DNA from: TA-21 sp035620895
GTDB lineage: Archaea; Thermoproteota; Nitrososphaeria; Nitrososphaerales; Nitrososphaeraceae
DNA: 64,000 nucleotides
Reading direction: 5' to 3'
Assembly: GCA_035620895.1 (NCBI GenBank)
Contig: DASPFY010000004.1
Location: forward strand, 124,001 to 188,000
In this document: piece by piece, positions 9,553 through 16,897 of the stretch
Layout of the letters: each line of letters starts with the position of its first letter
Numbering within the stretch: the first letter of the stretch is position 1
Translations under genes and position numbers: made by a program
The notes under the pieces: generated by a model
Seen by the model: the letters and a program-made list of their open reading frames with translations, nothing else
Databases searched by the model: none
Told to the model about the DNA's origin: nothing

Positions 9553-9834
9553 ATGCCAAAATCTCACGGTATTAGAAGGAAATCTAGACATATTATGACT
9601 AGGGGAAATATGTCAAAAGGGCTTTCACATTTACTAATTAATTATTCAATCGGTGACAAAGTTGTGGTGATAATAGACCCTCGAGAGCATAACACAATGC
9701 CGCATCGAAGATTCCAAGGAAGGGTTGGATATATCAAGGAAATTGGGAGAAGAACTGCAAAAGTTGGGATACTTGTCGGCGATAAACAAAAGTACTTGCA
9801 AACAAAATTTAATCACATCCGTCCAATAAAATAG
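9553..9834 (+). CDS. rpl21e: Large ribosomal subunit protein L21e
   Basis: This is an archaeal/eukaryotic-type ribosomal protein of the large subunit. The 93-residue protein has the family's KSHGIRRKSRHIMTR start, the KVVVIIDPREHNTMPHRRFQGRVG core and a basic C-terminus. It begins at an ATG and is followed 13 bases later by rpo4, an arrangement conserved in many archaea. The call is secure. Confidence 0.95.
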   Translation: MPKSHGIRRKSRHIMTRGNMSKGLSHLLINYSIGDKVVVIIDPREHNTMPHRRFQGRVGYIKEIGRRTAKVGILVGDKQKYLQTKFNHIRPIK

Positions 9835-9847
9835 AAGGTATTACCAG

Positions 9848-10180
9848 TTGACAAAAATAACAAAAAAAGAGATGATAGCACTTCCTGATGTAAAAGAAAT
9901 ACTGGAGGCCAAGAAAGTAGATGAAATGGACCAAATTCAGAGATGGACCTATGATTATGTAAATAAGTTTTCAAAAATAGGCAGAAAACAGGCGCAAAAA
10001 CTTGTAACTGAATTAGTAACTGAATGTGGTCTTACTGAAGAAGAGGCAGTAGAAGTGGTCAATATATTACCCTCTTCTCTGGAGGAAATAAGGGCTTTCA
10101 CATTTGGTTGGAAGAAATTAATACTGACATCAACTTCAGAAAGCATATTACAAAAAATAGCGGCAGTACATGAAGCTTAA
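9848..10180 (+). CDS. rpo4: DNA-directed RNA polymerase subunit Rpo4 (RpoF)
   Basis: Rpo4 forms the stalk of archaeal RNA polymerase with Rpo7 and is the counterpart of eukaryotic Rpb4. The 110-residue sequence is acidic and helical and has the HRDC-like pattern WTYDYVNKFSKI...LTEEEAVEVVNILPSSLEEIRAF. The start is TTG at 9848. The L21e-rpo4-DUF655-rsmA neighbourhood is a known conserved archaeal cluster and supports the assignment. Confidence 0.9.
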   Translation: MTKITKKEMIALPDVKEILEAKKVDEMDQIQRWTYDYVNKFSKIGRKQAQKLVTELVTECGLTEEEAVEVVNILPSSLEEIRAFTFGWKKLILTSTSESILQKIAAVHEA

Positions 10181-10208
10181 AAAGTCCGCAGTATATAATT
10201 GCAAGTAA

Positions 10209-10817
10209 TTGGATTCTAGTAGTCATAATAACTTTCATAATAGACCTACCAGTCATGATTATAATCTTCACAGTCATAAGTTTGAAGAATATGCATATGT
10301 TCTAGATTTCTCTCTTAGAGGTAAATCCCTAACAATAAGGGGAAGACAAGGAATAATTATTCAGGCGATAGGCGAAAATCGTTTGACATTATTGGAATTG
10401 CTTGGAATTCAAAACGGTAATTTTGACATAGGTGAAAGAGTGTATATTGGAAAAGAAGGAAGAAACAAGATAATTAGTGTTCTTGGAAAGTTGCAATATG
10501 ATTCAATATCGCAATCTGCAAAGAATGAACTACCTTCCATTGTAGAAAAGATAGTGCTGGCAAACGAGGAACGATTTGTCTCATATATTAATACAGCCCA
10601 GCCAATAACTCCAAGAATTCATTCGTTAGAATTGATACCAGGGATAGGAAAAACATATATGATGAGCATAATCAATGATAGAGAAAATAAAAAATTTTCT
10701 TCTTTCTCAGACATCCAATTGAGAATCGGACTAAAAGATATCCATAAACTTGTAGCAAAGAGGATAGTTGAGGAGATAACTAAAGAGACTAGGATGACAT
10801 TGTTCGTTGGAAGATGA
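10209..10817 (+). CDS. DUF655 family protein, probable nucleic-acid binding
   Basis: This 202-residue protein matches the archaeal DUF655 family, found between rpo4 and rsmA in many archaea and of unproven function. The central part (EYAYVLDFSLRGKS, then DIGERVYIGKEGR) looks like an OB-type fold. The C-terminal half contains a helix-hairpin-helix-like segment (LELIPGIGKTYMMSII). The first 25 residues are rich in Asn, His and Ser and are probably disordered. The start is TTG at 10209. Its 3' end overlaps rsmA by 11 bases. A role in RNA or ribosome metabolism is inferred from context only. Confidence 0.85.
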   Translation: MDSSSHNNFHNRPTSHDYNLHSHKFEEYAYVLDFSLRGKSLTIRGRQGIIIQAIGENRLTLLELLGIQNGNFDIGERVYIGKEGRNKIISVLGKLQYDSISQSAKNELPSIVEKIVLANEERFVSYINTAQPITPRIHSLELIPGIGKTYMMSIINDRENKKFSSFSDIQLRIGLKDIHKLVAKRIVEEITKETRMTLFVGR

Positions 10818-11535
10818 GAAGAGGACCTATCTTGGGCAGCATTTTCTAATAGATTTTAACGCGATTACAAAAATAATAGAGTCGTGCAATGTTGGAAAGA
10901 AAGATGTAGTATTAGAATTTGGTACTGGATTTGGTTATCTAACTAAGGGGATCGCAGAGCTTGCTGGAATGGTATACACTTATGAAATAGACAAGGAATT
11001 GTATTCTAAAGCAAAGAGTTTTCTAATGAACAATACGAATGTTATGATTTTCAATCAGGATTTCTTTGAACAGGATCAGTTTGAATTTGATTATTTCTTA
11101 TCAAACATTCCGTATGCTAGATCCAAAGAGATAATAGAATGGTTATCACTACATGAATTTGGTGAGGCAGTGATAATGGTACAAAAAGAGTTTTTTGAAA
11201 AACTCACTGCATCTCCAGGTAATACAGATTATTCTGTGGTATCAGTTTTTTCTCAATATTGTTTTGATATTGATCCTCTATTTGATGTAGACAAAAACTC
11301 CTTCTTGCCACCTCCAAAGATAGAATCCAAGGTAATAAGGTTAAAGAAAAAGAGAAATAAAATGAACAAGGAAATTATTGCGGGGCTAGAATTTCTTTTT
11401 AGTTACAGAAACAAGAACGCAGCCACATTGTTAAACACTAAACGGTATCAAAATAAAAAAATCGATCAATTAAATGTTGAAACCCTAGTAAAAATTTGCA
11501 ATGAATTAATTGAAAGTAAAAAATTTAAAAAATAA
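10807..11535 (+). CDS. rsmA: 16S rRNA dimethyladenosine transferase RsmA/KsgA (Dim1)
   Basis: This enzyme dimethylates two adjacent adenosines near the 3' end of 16S rRNA late in small-subunit assembly. Visible motifs are LGQHFLIDFNAI, the SAM-binding VLEFGTGFGYLTKGIAE and the catalytic motif IV in FLSNIPYARSKEII. At 242 residues it is slightly shorter than bacterial KsgA, mainly in the C-terminal domain. The start is TTG at 10807, inside the end of the DUF655 gene. Confidence 0.93.
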   Translation: MEDEKRTYLGQHFLIDFNAITKIIESCNVGKKDVVLEFGTGFGYLTKGIAELAGMVYTYEIDKELYSKAKSFLMNNTNVMIFNQDFFEQDQFEFDYFLSNIPYARSKEIIEWLSLHEFGEAVIMVQKEFFEKLTASPGNTDYSVVSVFSQYCFDIDPLFDVDKNSFLPPPKIESKVIRLKKKRNKMNKEIIAGLEFLFSYRNKNAATLLNTKRYQNKKIDQLNVETLVKICNELIESKKFKK

Positions 11536-11568
11536 CTAATTTGAAAAGTTGTACAATTATAAATTTGG

Positions 11569-12105
11569 TTGTGCATTTCATCTCTATTGTATTTACCATC
11601 AGATGACAGCATTTTCCTGTCCAATATAGTTAATGAGTATCATGGCCATTGGGCATTGGAGATAGGGACCAGTAGTGGAATCATTCTTAGAGAACTGTCA
11701 AAGAATTTTAGTATTGTAATAGGAACTGATATTGATTTCAATTCTTTAAAACATTCATTAATGATGTCGAAAAATGGTAGATTGCTTTGCTGTGACGCAG
11801 CTACGGCATTACATAACGTAAAATTTGATTTGATTATATCAAATCCGCCATATCTTCCGAATGCCATGAATGATACTGATAAAACTGTTGATGGTGGACC
11901 TACAGGTATTGAAATTTCAATTCATTTTCTAACAAGCGCGATTGATAAATTGAATAAAAATGGTAAAATCCTCATACTGGTATCAAGTCTATCAGATAAG
12001 GGAAAATTAGACCGATTTATATCCAAAAATAATCTGACAAAGAAGCAAAAAGCCCAAAAAGATCTTTTTTACGAAACGTTAGAAATTATTGAATTGAGTA
12101 AATGA
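11569..12105 (+). CDS. HemK/PrmC-like N5-glutamine methyltransferase (Mtq2-type)
   Basis: This class-I methyltransferase of 178 residues has the SAM-binding segment ALEIGTSSGIILREL and the hallmark NPPY motif in DLIISNPPYLPN. Short archaeal HemK homologues that sit after rsmA correspond to eukaryotic Mtq2, which methylates the GGQ glutamine of the class-1 release factor. That substrate is inferred. The start is TTG at 11569, and the first conserved residues (YLPSDDSIFL) follow soon after. The stop codon lies within an 8-bp tandem repeat. Confidence 0.85.
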   Translation: MCISSLLYLPSDDSIFLSNIVNEYHGHWALEIGTSSGIILRELSKNFSIVIGTDIDFNSLKHSLMMSKNGRLLCCDAATALHNVKFDLIISNPPYLPNAMNDTDKTVDGGPTGIEISIHFLTSAIDKLNKNGKILILVSSLSDKGKLDRFISKNNLTKKQKAQKDLFYETLEIIELSK

Positions 12106-12126
12106 GTAAATGAGTAAATGAGTAAA
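12095..12126. repeat. 8-bp tandem repeat, four perfect TGAGTAAA copies
   Basis: Four consecutive copies of TGAGTAAA run from 12095 to 12126, followed by a diverged TGAATTAA. The first copy encodes the last residues of the methyltransferase and the second supplies its TGA stop. Replication slippage is the likely origin. A change of one unit would alter only the 3' flank, not the protein. Confidence 0.9.
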
Positions 12127-12152
12127 TGAATTAATATTTATCAGTAACTGTG

Positions 12153-13172
12153 TTACCTTAAATGTGCCTTTGATCTTTTTGCAATTTCATTGGCCATCTT
12201 GCTTAGTGATGCTGAACCACCCAGGTCATAAGTAAGACAATTTCCTTCGTTTATTGTTTCTTCAGTTGCTCCAAAAATTGCATTACAAATCTCGTTTTCT
12301 CCGAGATATTTGGCCATTAAAGCACCCGATAAGATAGTCGCGACTGGATTAACTTTATCAGAACCTGCATATTTTGGTGCGCTTCCATGTGCTGGCTCAA
12401 ACATTGCATAGTTATCACCATAGTTTCCCGAATAGACATTTCCAATAGATCCTACATGCCCTGATGCACATTCAGAGACAATGTCCATGAACAAGTTTGT
12501 ACTTAGCAAAATACTCTTGTTAAACCGTTCTGGATTTTTTACCAATTGTTGAGTCATGTTATCAATATAATATTCCTCTACAGAAATTTTATTGAATTCA
12601 GAATGAATGTTTTGAACAGCTGTCCAAAATATTCCGTCAGTTTCTTTTAAGATGTTCCTCTTTGTAATAACATAAATTTTCTTAAATTCCATTTCAGTTG
12701 CTACCTTAAAACCATGCCTTACTACGTTTTCACAACTTTTCCTCGTTATCTTTCTTACAGCTATTGCAGCATCATCACCTATCTTGAATTCTATTCCCGA
12801 ATAGAGTCCTTCAGTTGCCTCCCTGATACAAATGAAATCCAGTTGATGTGAAGAATTTTTGTAAGTCTTAATCGGACGAACATTAGCGTAGAGATTGAAC
12901 CTTTGCCTAATGCTTACTGCCACGCTTCTAGGAGCATTAGGAGTTGGAATAGTTGTTGTAGGACCCTTGAAACAAGCGTCAGAGTCTTCCAAAAGCTTCC
13001 ATACTTCGTCAGAAATATATGAATTGCCACCGCTTTTTGTCCACCACTCCGATCCTGCTTCACAAGGAATTAATTTAATTTTCGAATTACATTCCTGTAG
13101 AACGTGGACCATTGCATTAACAAGTTCGGGTCCTGTTCCATCACCCTTTATGATAACAGCAGTTTTACTCAA
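12153..13172 (-). CDS. Isocitrate/isopropylmalate dehydrogenase family, probable isocitrate dehydrogenase
   Basis: The 339-residue protein belongs to the beta-decarboxylating dehydrogenase family. It has the GDGTGPELV N-terminal motif, the substrate-binding segment SVAVSIRQRFNLYANVRP, and GSIGNVYSGNYGDNYAMFEPAHGSAPKYAG. The length matches short NAD-type isocitrate and isopropylmalate dehydrogenases. The RQRFNLYANVRP signature, and the absence of leu genes nearby, favour isocitrate as substrate, which would make it a TCA-cycle enzyme beside Mdh and Sdh of this window. Substrate and coenzyme remain unproven. The start is TTG at 13172. Confidence 0.82.
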   Translation of the reverse strand: MSKTAVIIKGDGTGPELVNAMVHVLQECNSKIKLIPCEAGSEWWTKSGGNSYISDEVWKLLEDSDACFKGPTTTIPTPNAPRSVAVSIRQRFNLYANVRPIKTYKNSSHQLDFICIREATEGLYSGIEFKIGDDAAIAVRKITRKSCENVVRHGFKVATEMEFKKIYVITKRNILKETDGIFWTAVQNIHSEFNKISVEEYYIDNMTQQLVKNPERFNKSILLSTNLFMDIVSECASGHVGSIGNVYSGNYGDNYAMFEPAHGSAPKYAGSDKVNPVATILSGALMAKYLGENEICNAIFGATEETINEGNCLTYDLGGSASLSKMANEIAKRSKAHLR

Positions 13173-13204
13173 TCCTTATCAAAAATGATACTGTCTATTT
13201 ATAT

Positions 13205-13759
13205 CTATTTGGAGACCAATGAAATCTTTGCCAAGTATGTATCACTCAAGGGCGGAGAACTTGTCAGATTACTAATTCTCACAAAACCATCTTCGGAAAA
13301 ATATGAATAATCAACATTGTAATCAGCCAGAGTGATATTCTGGTATACGCTACTCCCGGTTGAGTTATCTACTACCTGAATTGTACTGTTATCTGCAGAA
13401 TAGATTTTCATGAAATCATCCAACGTTAATCTCACCGGTCGTACAAATTGCACATGAATTTGGTCTCCAATATTGTCTGTATGTATTACCCTAAGACACT
13501 CCTGCCCATCTTTACTTTTCCCAACATTATCTGGCAATAGTTTCTTTTGTCCGTCAATTTCCAAGACTATTTTTGAGTGAACATTAAATGTGTCATTATG
13601 TGACTTGAGACAAACCTGTACCGGAGAGGGAGCTGGAAAGAAGTGCATTATCACAAATCCCGAAAGAGTTGCTATTCCGACAATAATTGGAGGTATCAAA
13701 ATTTGTTTTTTCCCCATTTTTTTCCTCGGTTTCTCTTCCTTTATTTTTCTTTTAGGCAC
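13205..13759 (-). CDS. Membrane-anchored thaumarchaeal hypothetical protein
   Basis: This 184-residue protein has a very basic N-terminus (MPKRKIKEEKPRKKMGKKQ) followed by one hydrophobic membrane segment at about residues 20-41, and a soluble C-terminal part predicted to lie outside. The outer domain has two cysteines (in QVCLKSH and GQECLRV) and ends in beta-rich sequence with several NxS/T sites. The phrase HTDNIGDQIHVQFVRPVRLTLDDFMKIY looks like a conserved core. I do not recognise the family. It lies 32 bases upstream of the dehydrogenase start and could be co-transcribed with it. Confidence 0.7.
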   Translation of the reverse strand: MPKRKIKEEKPRKKMGKKQILIPPIIVGIATLSGFVIMHFFPAPSPVQVCLKSHNDTFNVHSKIVLEIDGQKKLLPDNVGKSKDGQECLRVIHTDNIGDQIHVQFVRPVRLTLDDFMKIYSADNSTIQVVDNSTGSSVYQNITLADYNVDYSYFSEDGFVRISNLTSSPPLSDTYLAKISLVSK

Positions 13760-13913
13760 CCATAGTCACCTATATAGAATCTTAAAAATGCTCTTTAATA
13801 TATTTGAAAAAGGTTTAGCAATATTCTACCAAACCTTGATACCAACCAGTTAGTTTCTATCGACCAACTTGCGATTGTTAATGTTATATTGTAGGCACCA
13901 ATATTGAATTTTA

Positions 13914-14360
13914 TTGTTCGAAATCTATATAGACGGTTCCAGCAGAGGAAATCCGGGTCTTTCGGGATTAGGAATAATTGGAATCAACGAAAGCAAAAGA
14001 GTATTTAGTTATAGAGAATTTATTGGGATAAAGACGAATAATCAAGCTGAATATTTAGCGCTAAAAAGAGCATTGCAGATTAGCAATTTTCAAACCAAAA
14101 ATGTTAGAATCAAATCAGATAGCATTTTGTTGGTTAATCAGCGATCAAAAAAATACAAGATCAGAAATATGGAATTAAAAAACATGTCAATGGAGATAGC
14201 AAATCTTGAGAAACTGTTTGACATAGTCGAATACAAGCATATTATGAGAACTGAAAATTATGACGCAGATCTTCAGGCAAATTCAGCTATAGACGATTAT
14301 GTTAAATATCAAAAAAGTAAAGTAGATAGTGGCAGCGGTGAAGATTCAGAGTTATTCTAA
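13914..14360 (+). CDS. rnhA: Ribonuclease HI family protein
   Basis: RNase HI cleaves the RNA strand of RNA-DNA hybrids. The four acidic catalytic positions can be seen in YIDGSSRGNPG (Asp7), NNQAEYLAL (Glu), IKSDSILL (Asp) and ENYDADLQAN (Asp). The ARxG-free N-terminus and 148-residue length fit the archaeal type-1-like enzymes, which often lack the basic handle. The start is TTG at 13914. The C-terminal tail (SKVDSGSGEDSELF) is probably disordered. Confidence 0.9.
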   Translation: MFEIYIDGSSRGNPGLSGLGIIGINESKRVFSYREFIGIKTNNQAEYLALKRALQISNFQTKNVRIKSDSILLVNQRSKKYKIRNMELKNMSMEIANLEKLFDIVEYKHIMRTENYDADLQANSAIDDYVKYQKSKVDSGSGEDSELF

Positions 14361-14403
14361 GAATCATCTAATATGATGAAAAGGCATTAGACTGAGCTGC
14401 CAA

Positions 14404-14441
14404 TTTAATATAAAAATCTGAACTCTTATACCACGGTGGTA
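14404..14441 (+). promoter_or_regulatory. Probable promoter of the cupredoxin-like gene with inverted repeat at the expected start site
   Basis: An AT-rich TTTAATATAAAAAT element (14404-14417) has the look of a TATA box. The inverted repeat TACCACGGTGGTA (14429-14441) is centred about 25 bases downstream, where transcription should begin. A repressor bound there could block initiation. This is inference from spacing alone; the leader to the ATG at 14514 would be long, near 75 bases. Confidence 0.3.
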
Positions 14442-14513
14442 GAAGAGAAAGTGACTTGTTAAAATCCTCAAATTGCATAAAGATTAAATCTGCAAAGTTT
14501 CTTAAGTCGACAG

Positions 14514-14948
14514 ATGAATAAATCCCTGTTTATTAGCACGACAATTTTAGGCATAGTCTCTGTGCTTTCTGTAATGCAGAGTTCCTATGCACAGAATGCC
14601 ACGAGTGGTGTTAGCACCTTCCGTAGTGATGTAGATGCTAGTCCAATAGAAGCAATAATTATGATAAACGAAGATCAGAATAACACTGTATTATACCAAC
14701 CTAATGTTGTTACCGTAAGGGTAGGCGGGGAAATATTAATCGCAAATAATGCTACTTCAGACCACTCCGTCACCAGTGGGTCGGGTCCTGATGATCCAAT
14801 GTCAGGAAAAATGTTTAATACAGACATTATCAACCCAAGGGCTTTTGTAGAATATGTTGCTGAAAATCTGAGACCTGGCAATTACTCTTTCTACTCGACA
14901 ACTGATCCACAGATTAAGGGCATCATGGTAGTGGTAGCACCAAAATAA
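14514..14948 (+). CDS. Secreted cupredoxin-fold protein lacking the type-1 copper ligands
   Basis: This 144-residue protein has a signal peptide (hydrophobic residues 5-22, likely cleavage after SYAQ) and a cupredoxin-like domain: VVTVRVGGEILIANNATSDHSVTSGSGP and a C-terminal PGNYSFYSTTDPQIKGIMVVV. In copper-binding relatives the last segment reads like YxCxxHPxMxG. Here Cys is Ser128, His is Asp131 and Met is Ile134; only the first histidine (His84) remains. A type-1 copper centre is therefore unlikely. AOA encode many exported cupredoxins, and this seems to be a member that kept the fold but lost the metal site. Function unknown. Confidence 0.72.
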   Translation: MNKSLFISTTILGIVSVLSVMQSSYAQNATSGVSTFRSDVDASPIEAIIMINEDQNNTVLYQPNVVTVRVGGEILIANNATSDHSVTSGSGPDDPMSGKMFNTDIINPRAFVEYVAENLRPGNYSFYSTTDPQIKGIMVVVAPK

Positions 14949-15086
14949 AACAACCAATACTTCTTTTATTAGGACCATTCAGATTTGCACAATATAAACT
15001 TCAGGATTTATGTAAAGCAGTTTTAAGAAGTTTAAATATCAATATTCTAAAGATTTATCTAATCTACATAAATAATTTTTGATGAT

Positions 15087-15605
15087 TTGCTAGATGAAAA
15101 ATCACGGCTTCCTACAGTTATAAAAAATATTATAGTTTTTGTCTTGGGAGTTGTAATAATCGTTTCACTTTACCATTATCTCGAAACTGAATTAGACAAT
15201 CCGTTGCCATTCTTCGTAATATATAGTGACACAATGACCCCGGCCCTAGAGATTAATGATCTGATAATTGTTGGTGACGGACATATGTTCAATAACACCA
15301 ATGTTGGAGAAATTATAGTCTTCAAAAAACCCGCTGGCGAAGATAGGATAATAGTACATCGTATAACTGAAATAACCTCAGAAAATGGGAGAAGGGTGAT
15401 AATAACAAAAGGGGATGCAAGTCCAGTATCAATACCAGGAGTTGATTTCCCAGTGAACAGCCACAATTATATTGGGAGAGTCAAATTGGCTATCCCAGAG
15501 ATTGGGGTTCTAATCATTCCACCATTAAGTTATATACTGCTTGGAGCAATAATTTCAGCTATAGCAATCGTTATCTTTATTTATGAAAGAAAAAGGCGTC
15601 TGTAG
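15087..15605 (+). CDS. Signal peptidase I-like (S26) membrane protein, nucleophile position is Thr
   Basis: The 172-residue protein has an N-terminal membrane segment (residues 11-29), an S26-type domain and a C-terminal membrane segment (about 142-166), the layout of archaeal signal peptidases. The nucleophile motif, usually SGSMEP, reads SDTMTP, placing Thr49 where the catalytic Ser is expected. The ER-type histidine motif is intact as IIVHRI (His91), and the KGDASP segment follows. It may be a signal peptidase variant or an inactive relative. The start is TTG at 15087 after an AT-rich leader. Confidence 0.75.
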   Translation: MLDEKSRLPTVIKNIIVFVLGVVIIVSLYHYLETELDNPLPFFVIYSDTMTPALEINDLIIVGDGHMFNNTNVGEIIVFKKPAGEDRIIVHRITEITSENGRRVIITKGDASPVSIPGVDFPVNSHNYIGRVKLAIPEIGVLIIPPLSYILLGAIISAIAIVIFIYERKRRL

Positions 15606-15740
15606 GATAGTAATATTGGCTTTCTTCGATGTAGGTAAGAAACCTGTTAATATTGGGATCCTTCAGATATAATCCGGCATTGAATCATGAACAAAGATAT
15701 TTATCGAATGAAAGAAAAATTAGAGTAGGGGGTTATATCC

Positions 15741-16841
15741 CTGGGGATTCCTGAAAAAATTAAAGCTATACAAGAAGAAATTCATAGGACTCAAATAAAC
15801 AAAGCAACTGAATTTCATATTGGAATTCTCAAGGCAAAAATAGCAAAGCTTAGGCGCGAGCAAGATGAAAACAGGCACGGCAAAAATGTTTCTTCTGGAA
15901 AGGAAAATGAAGGGTTCAACGTTAGAAAATCTGGAGATGCATCAGTAGTACTTGTGGGATTACCTAGTGTAGGTAAATCGACTTTGCTCAATGCTTTAAC
16001 AAACGCGAATTCCCGCACAGGCTCATATCAGTTTACGACACTAACTGCGGTTCCAGGCATGATGGAATATAATGGTTCTAAAATTCAGATACTTGATCTT
16101 CCTGGAATAGTAGAGGGTGCGTCTAAGGGTAGAGGCCTGGGAAGAAAAGTGTTATCAGTTGCAAGAAACGCAGATCTAGTTCTTATGGTATTGGATGTTT
16201 TTCAACCAGAACTTTTAGAGATGTTGGTAAGTGAGCTTCACGAAGTGGGGATAAGAATTAACAAGAAATATCCAGAAGTATTCATCGAAAAATCGCATTA
16301 TGGAGGACTCTCGATTCATAATCAGGTTTCTAATATTCCAAATCATTTAGTAAGGGAAGTTCTAAGGATAAATGGTGTTAGTAATGGACGGATATTGATC
16401 AAGGAACCAAACCTGACGGTAGAACAGTTGATAGATGTTGTTACTGGGAATAGGATTTACCTACCTGCACTCGTAGTATTAAATAAAATCGATCTTGTAG
16501 ATGGTAAATTCATTTCACAAATAGAAAAAAGGGTACAAAATTTTATTCCCATCTCTGCTGATCGCAAAATGAACATTGACCACTTGAAGAGATCAATTTA
16601 TGAAAAACTAGCGTTCATTAGAATTTATCTCAAGCCAAGAGGCGATAAAATCGATGAGGATCCACTGATTATGAATCAAAACTGCACAATTCGTGATGTA
16701 TGTCTTAAAATACACAGGAATTTCGTAAAGGACTTTAAACATGCTTATGTTTGGGGCAGCAGCGTTAAATTTAGTTCCCAAAAGGTAGGATTAGATCATG
16801 TACTAAATGATAAGGACGTTCTGAGAATCATTCTAAAGTAA
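15741..16841 (+). CDS. DRG-family GTPase, apparently starting at a CTG codon
   Basis: This is a developmentally-regulated-GTP-binding (Obg-related) protein, thought to act with the translation apparatus. The G1 motif GLPSVGKST lies at residues 73-81, DLPGIVEGA is G3, NKIDLVD is G4 and a C-terminal TGS domain ends in HVLNDKDVLRIILK. The frame is open upstream of the first ATG/GTG/TTG possibilities, back to a TAG at 15726. The conserved family N-terminus (GIPEKIKAIQEEIHRTQINKA) starts directly after a CTG at 15741, six bases past GGGGGTTAT. No ATG, GTG or TTG exists in frame before 15954, which would delete the coiled N-terminal region. The resulting length of 366 is normal. Confidence 0.88.
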   Translation: MGIPEKIKAIQEEIHRTQINKATEFHIGILKAKIAKLRREQDENRHGKNVSSGKENEGFNVRKSGDASVVLVGLPSVGKSTLLNALTNANSRTGSYQFTTLTAVPGMMEYNGSKIQILDLPGIVEGASKGRGLGRKVLSVARNADLVLMVLDVFQPELLEMLVSELHEVGIRINKKYPEVFIEKSHYGGLSIHNQVSNIPNHLVREVLRINGVSNGRILIKEPNLTVEQLIDVVTGNRIYLPALVVLNKIDLVDGKFISQIEKRVQNFIPISADRKMNIDHLKRSIYEKLAFIRIYLKPRGDKIDEDPLIMNQNCTIRDVCLKIHRNFVKDFKHAYVWGSSVKFSSQKVGLDHVLNDKDVLRIILK

Positions 16842-16897
16842 GAGTTTCTAAATAGGCTTTTAAAATTTGGAAAACTTAAAATCTACGTTTCTGAGGT

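Noticed and set aside
14373..14421. C/D-box sRNA-like pattern (ATGATGA, 12 bases, CTGA, 22 bases, CTGA) upstream of the cupredoxin-like gene
   Set aside because: The C' box is poor (no TGATGA-like motif after the first CTGA) and the flanks do not pair to form the kink-turn; the pattern can arise by chance in this AT-rich DNA.
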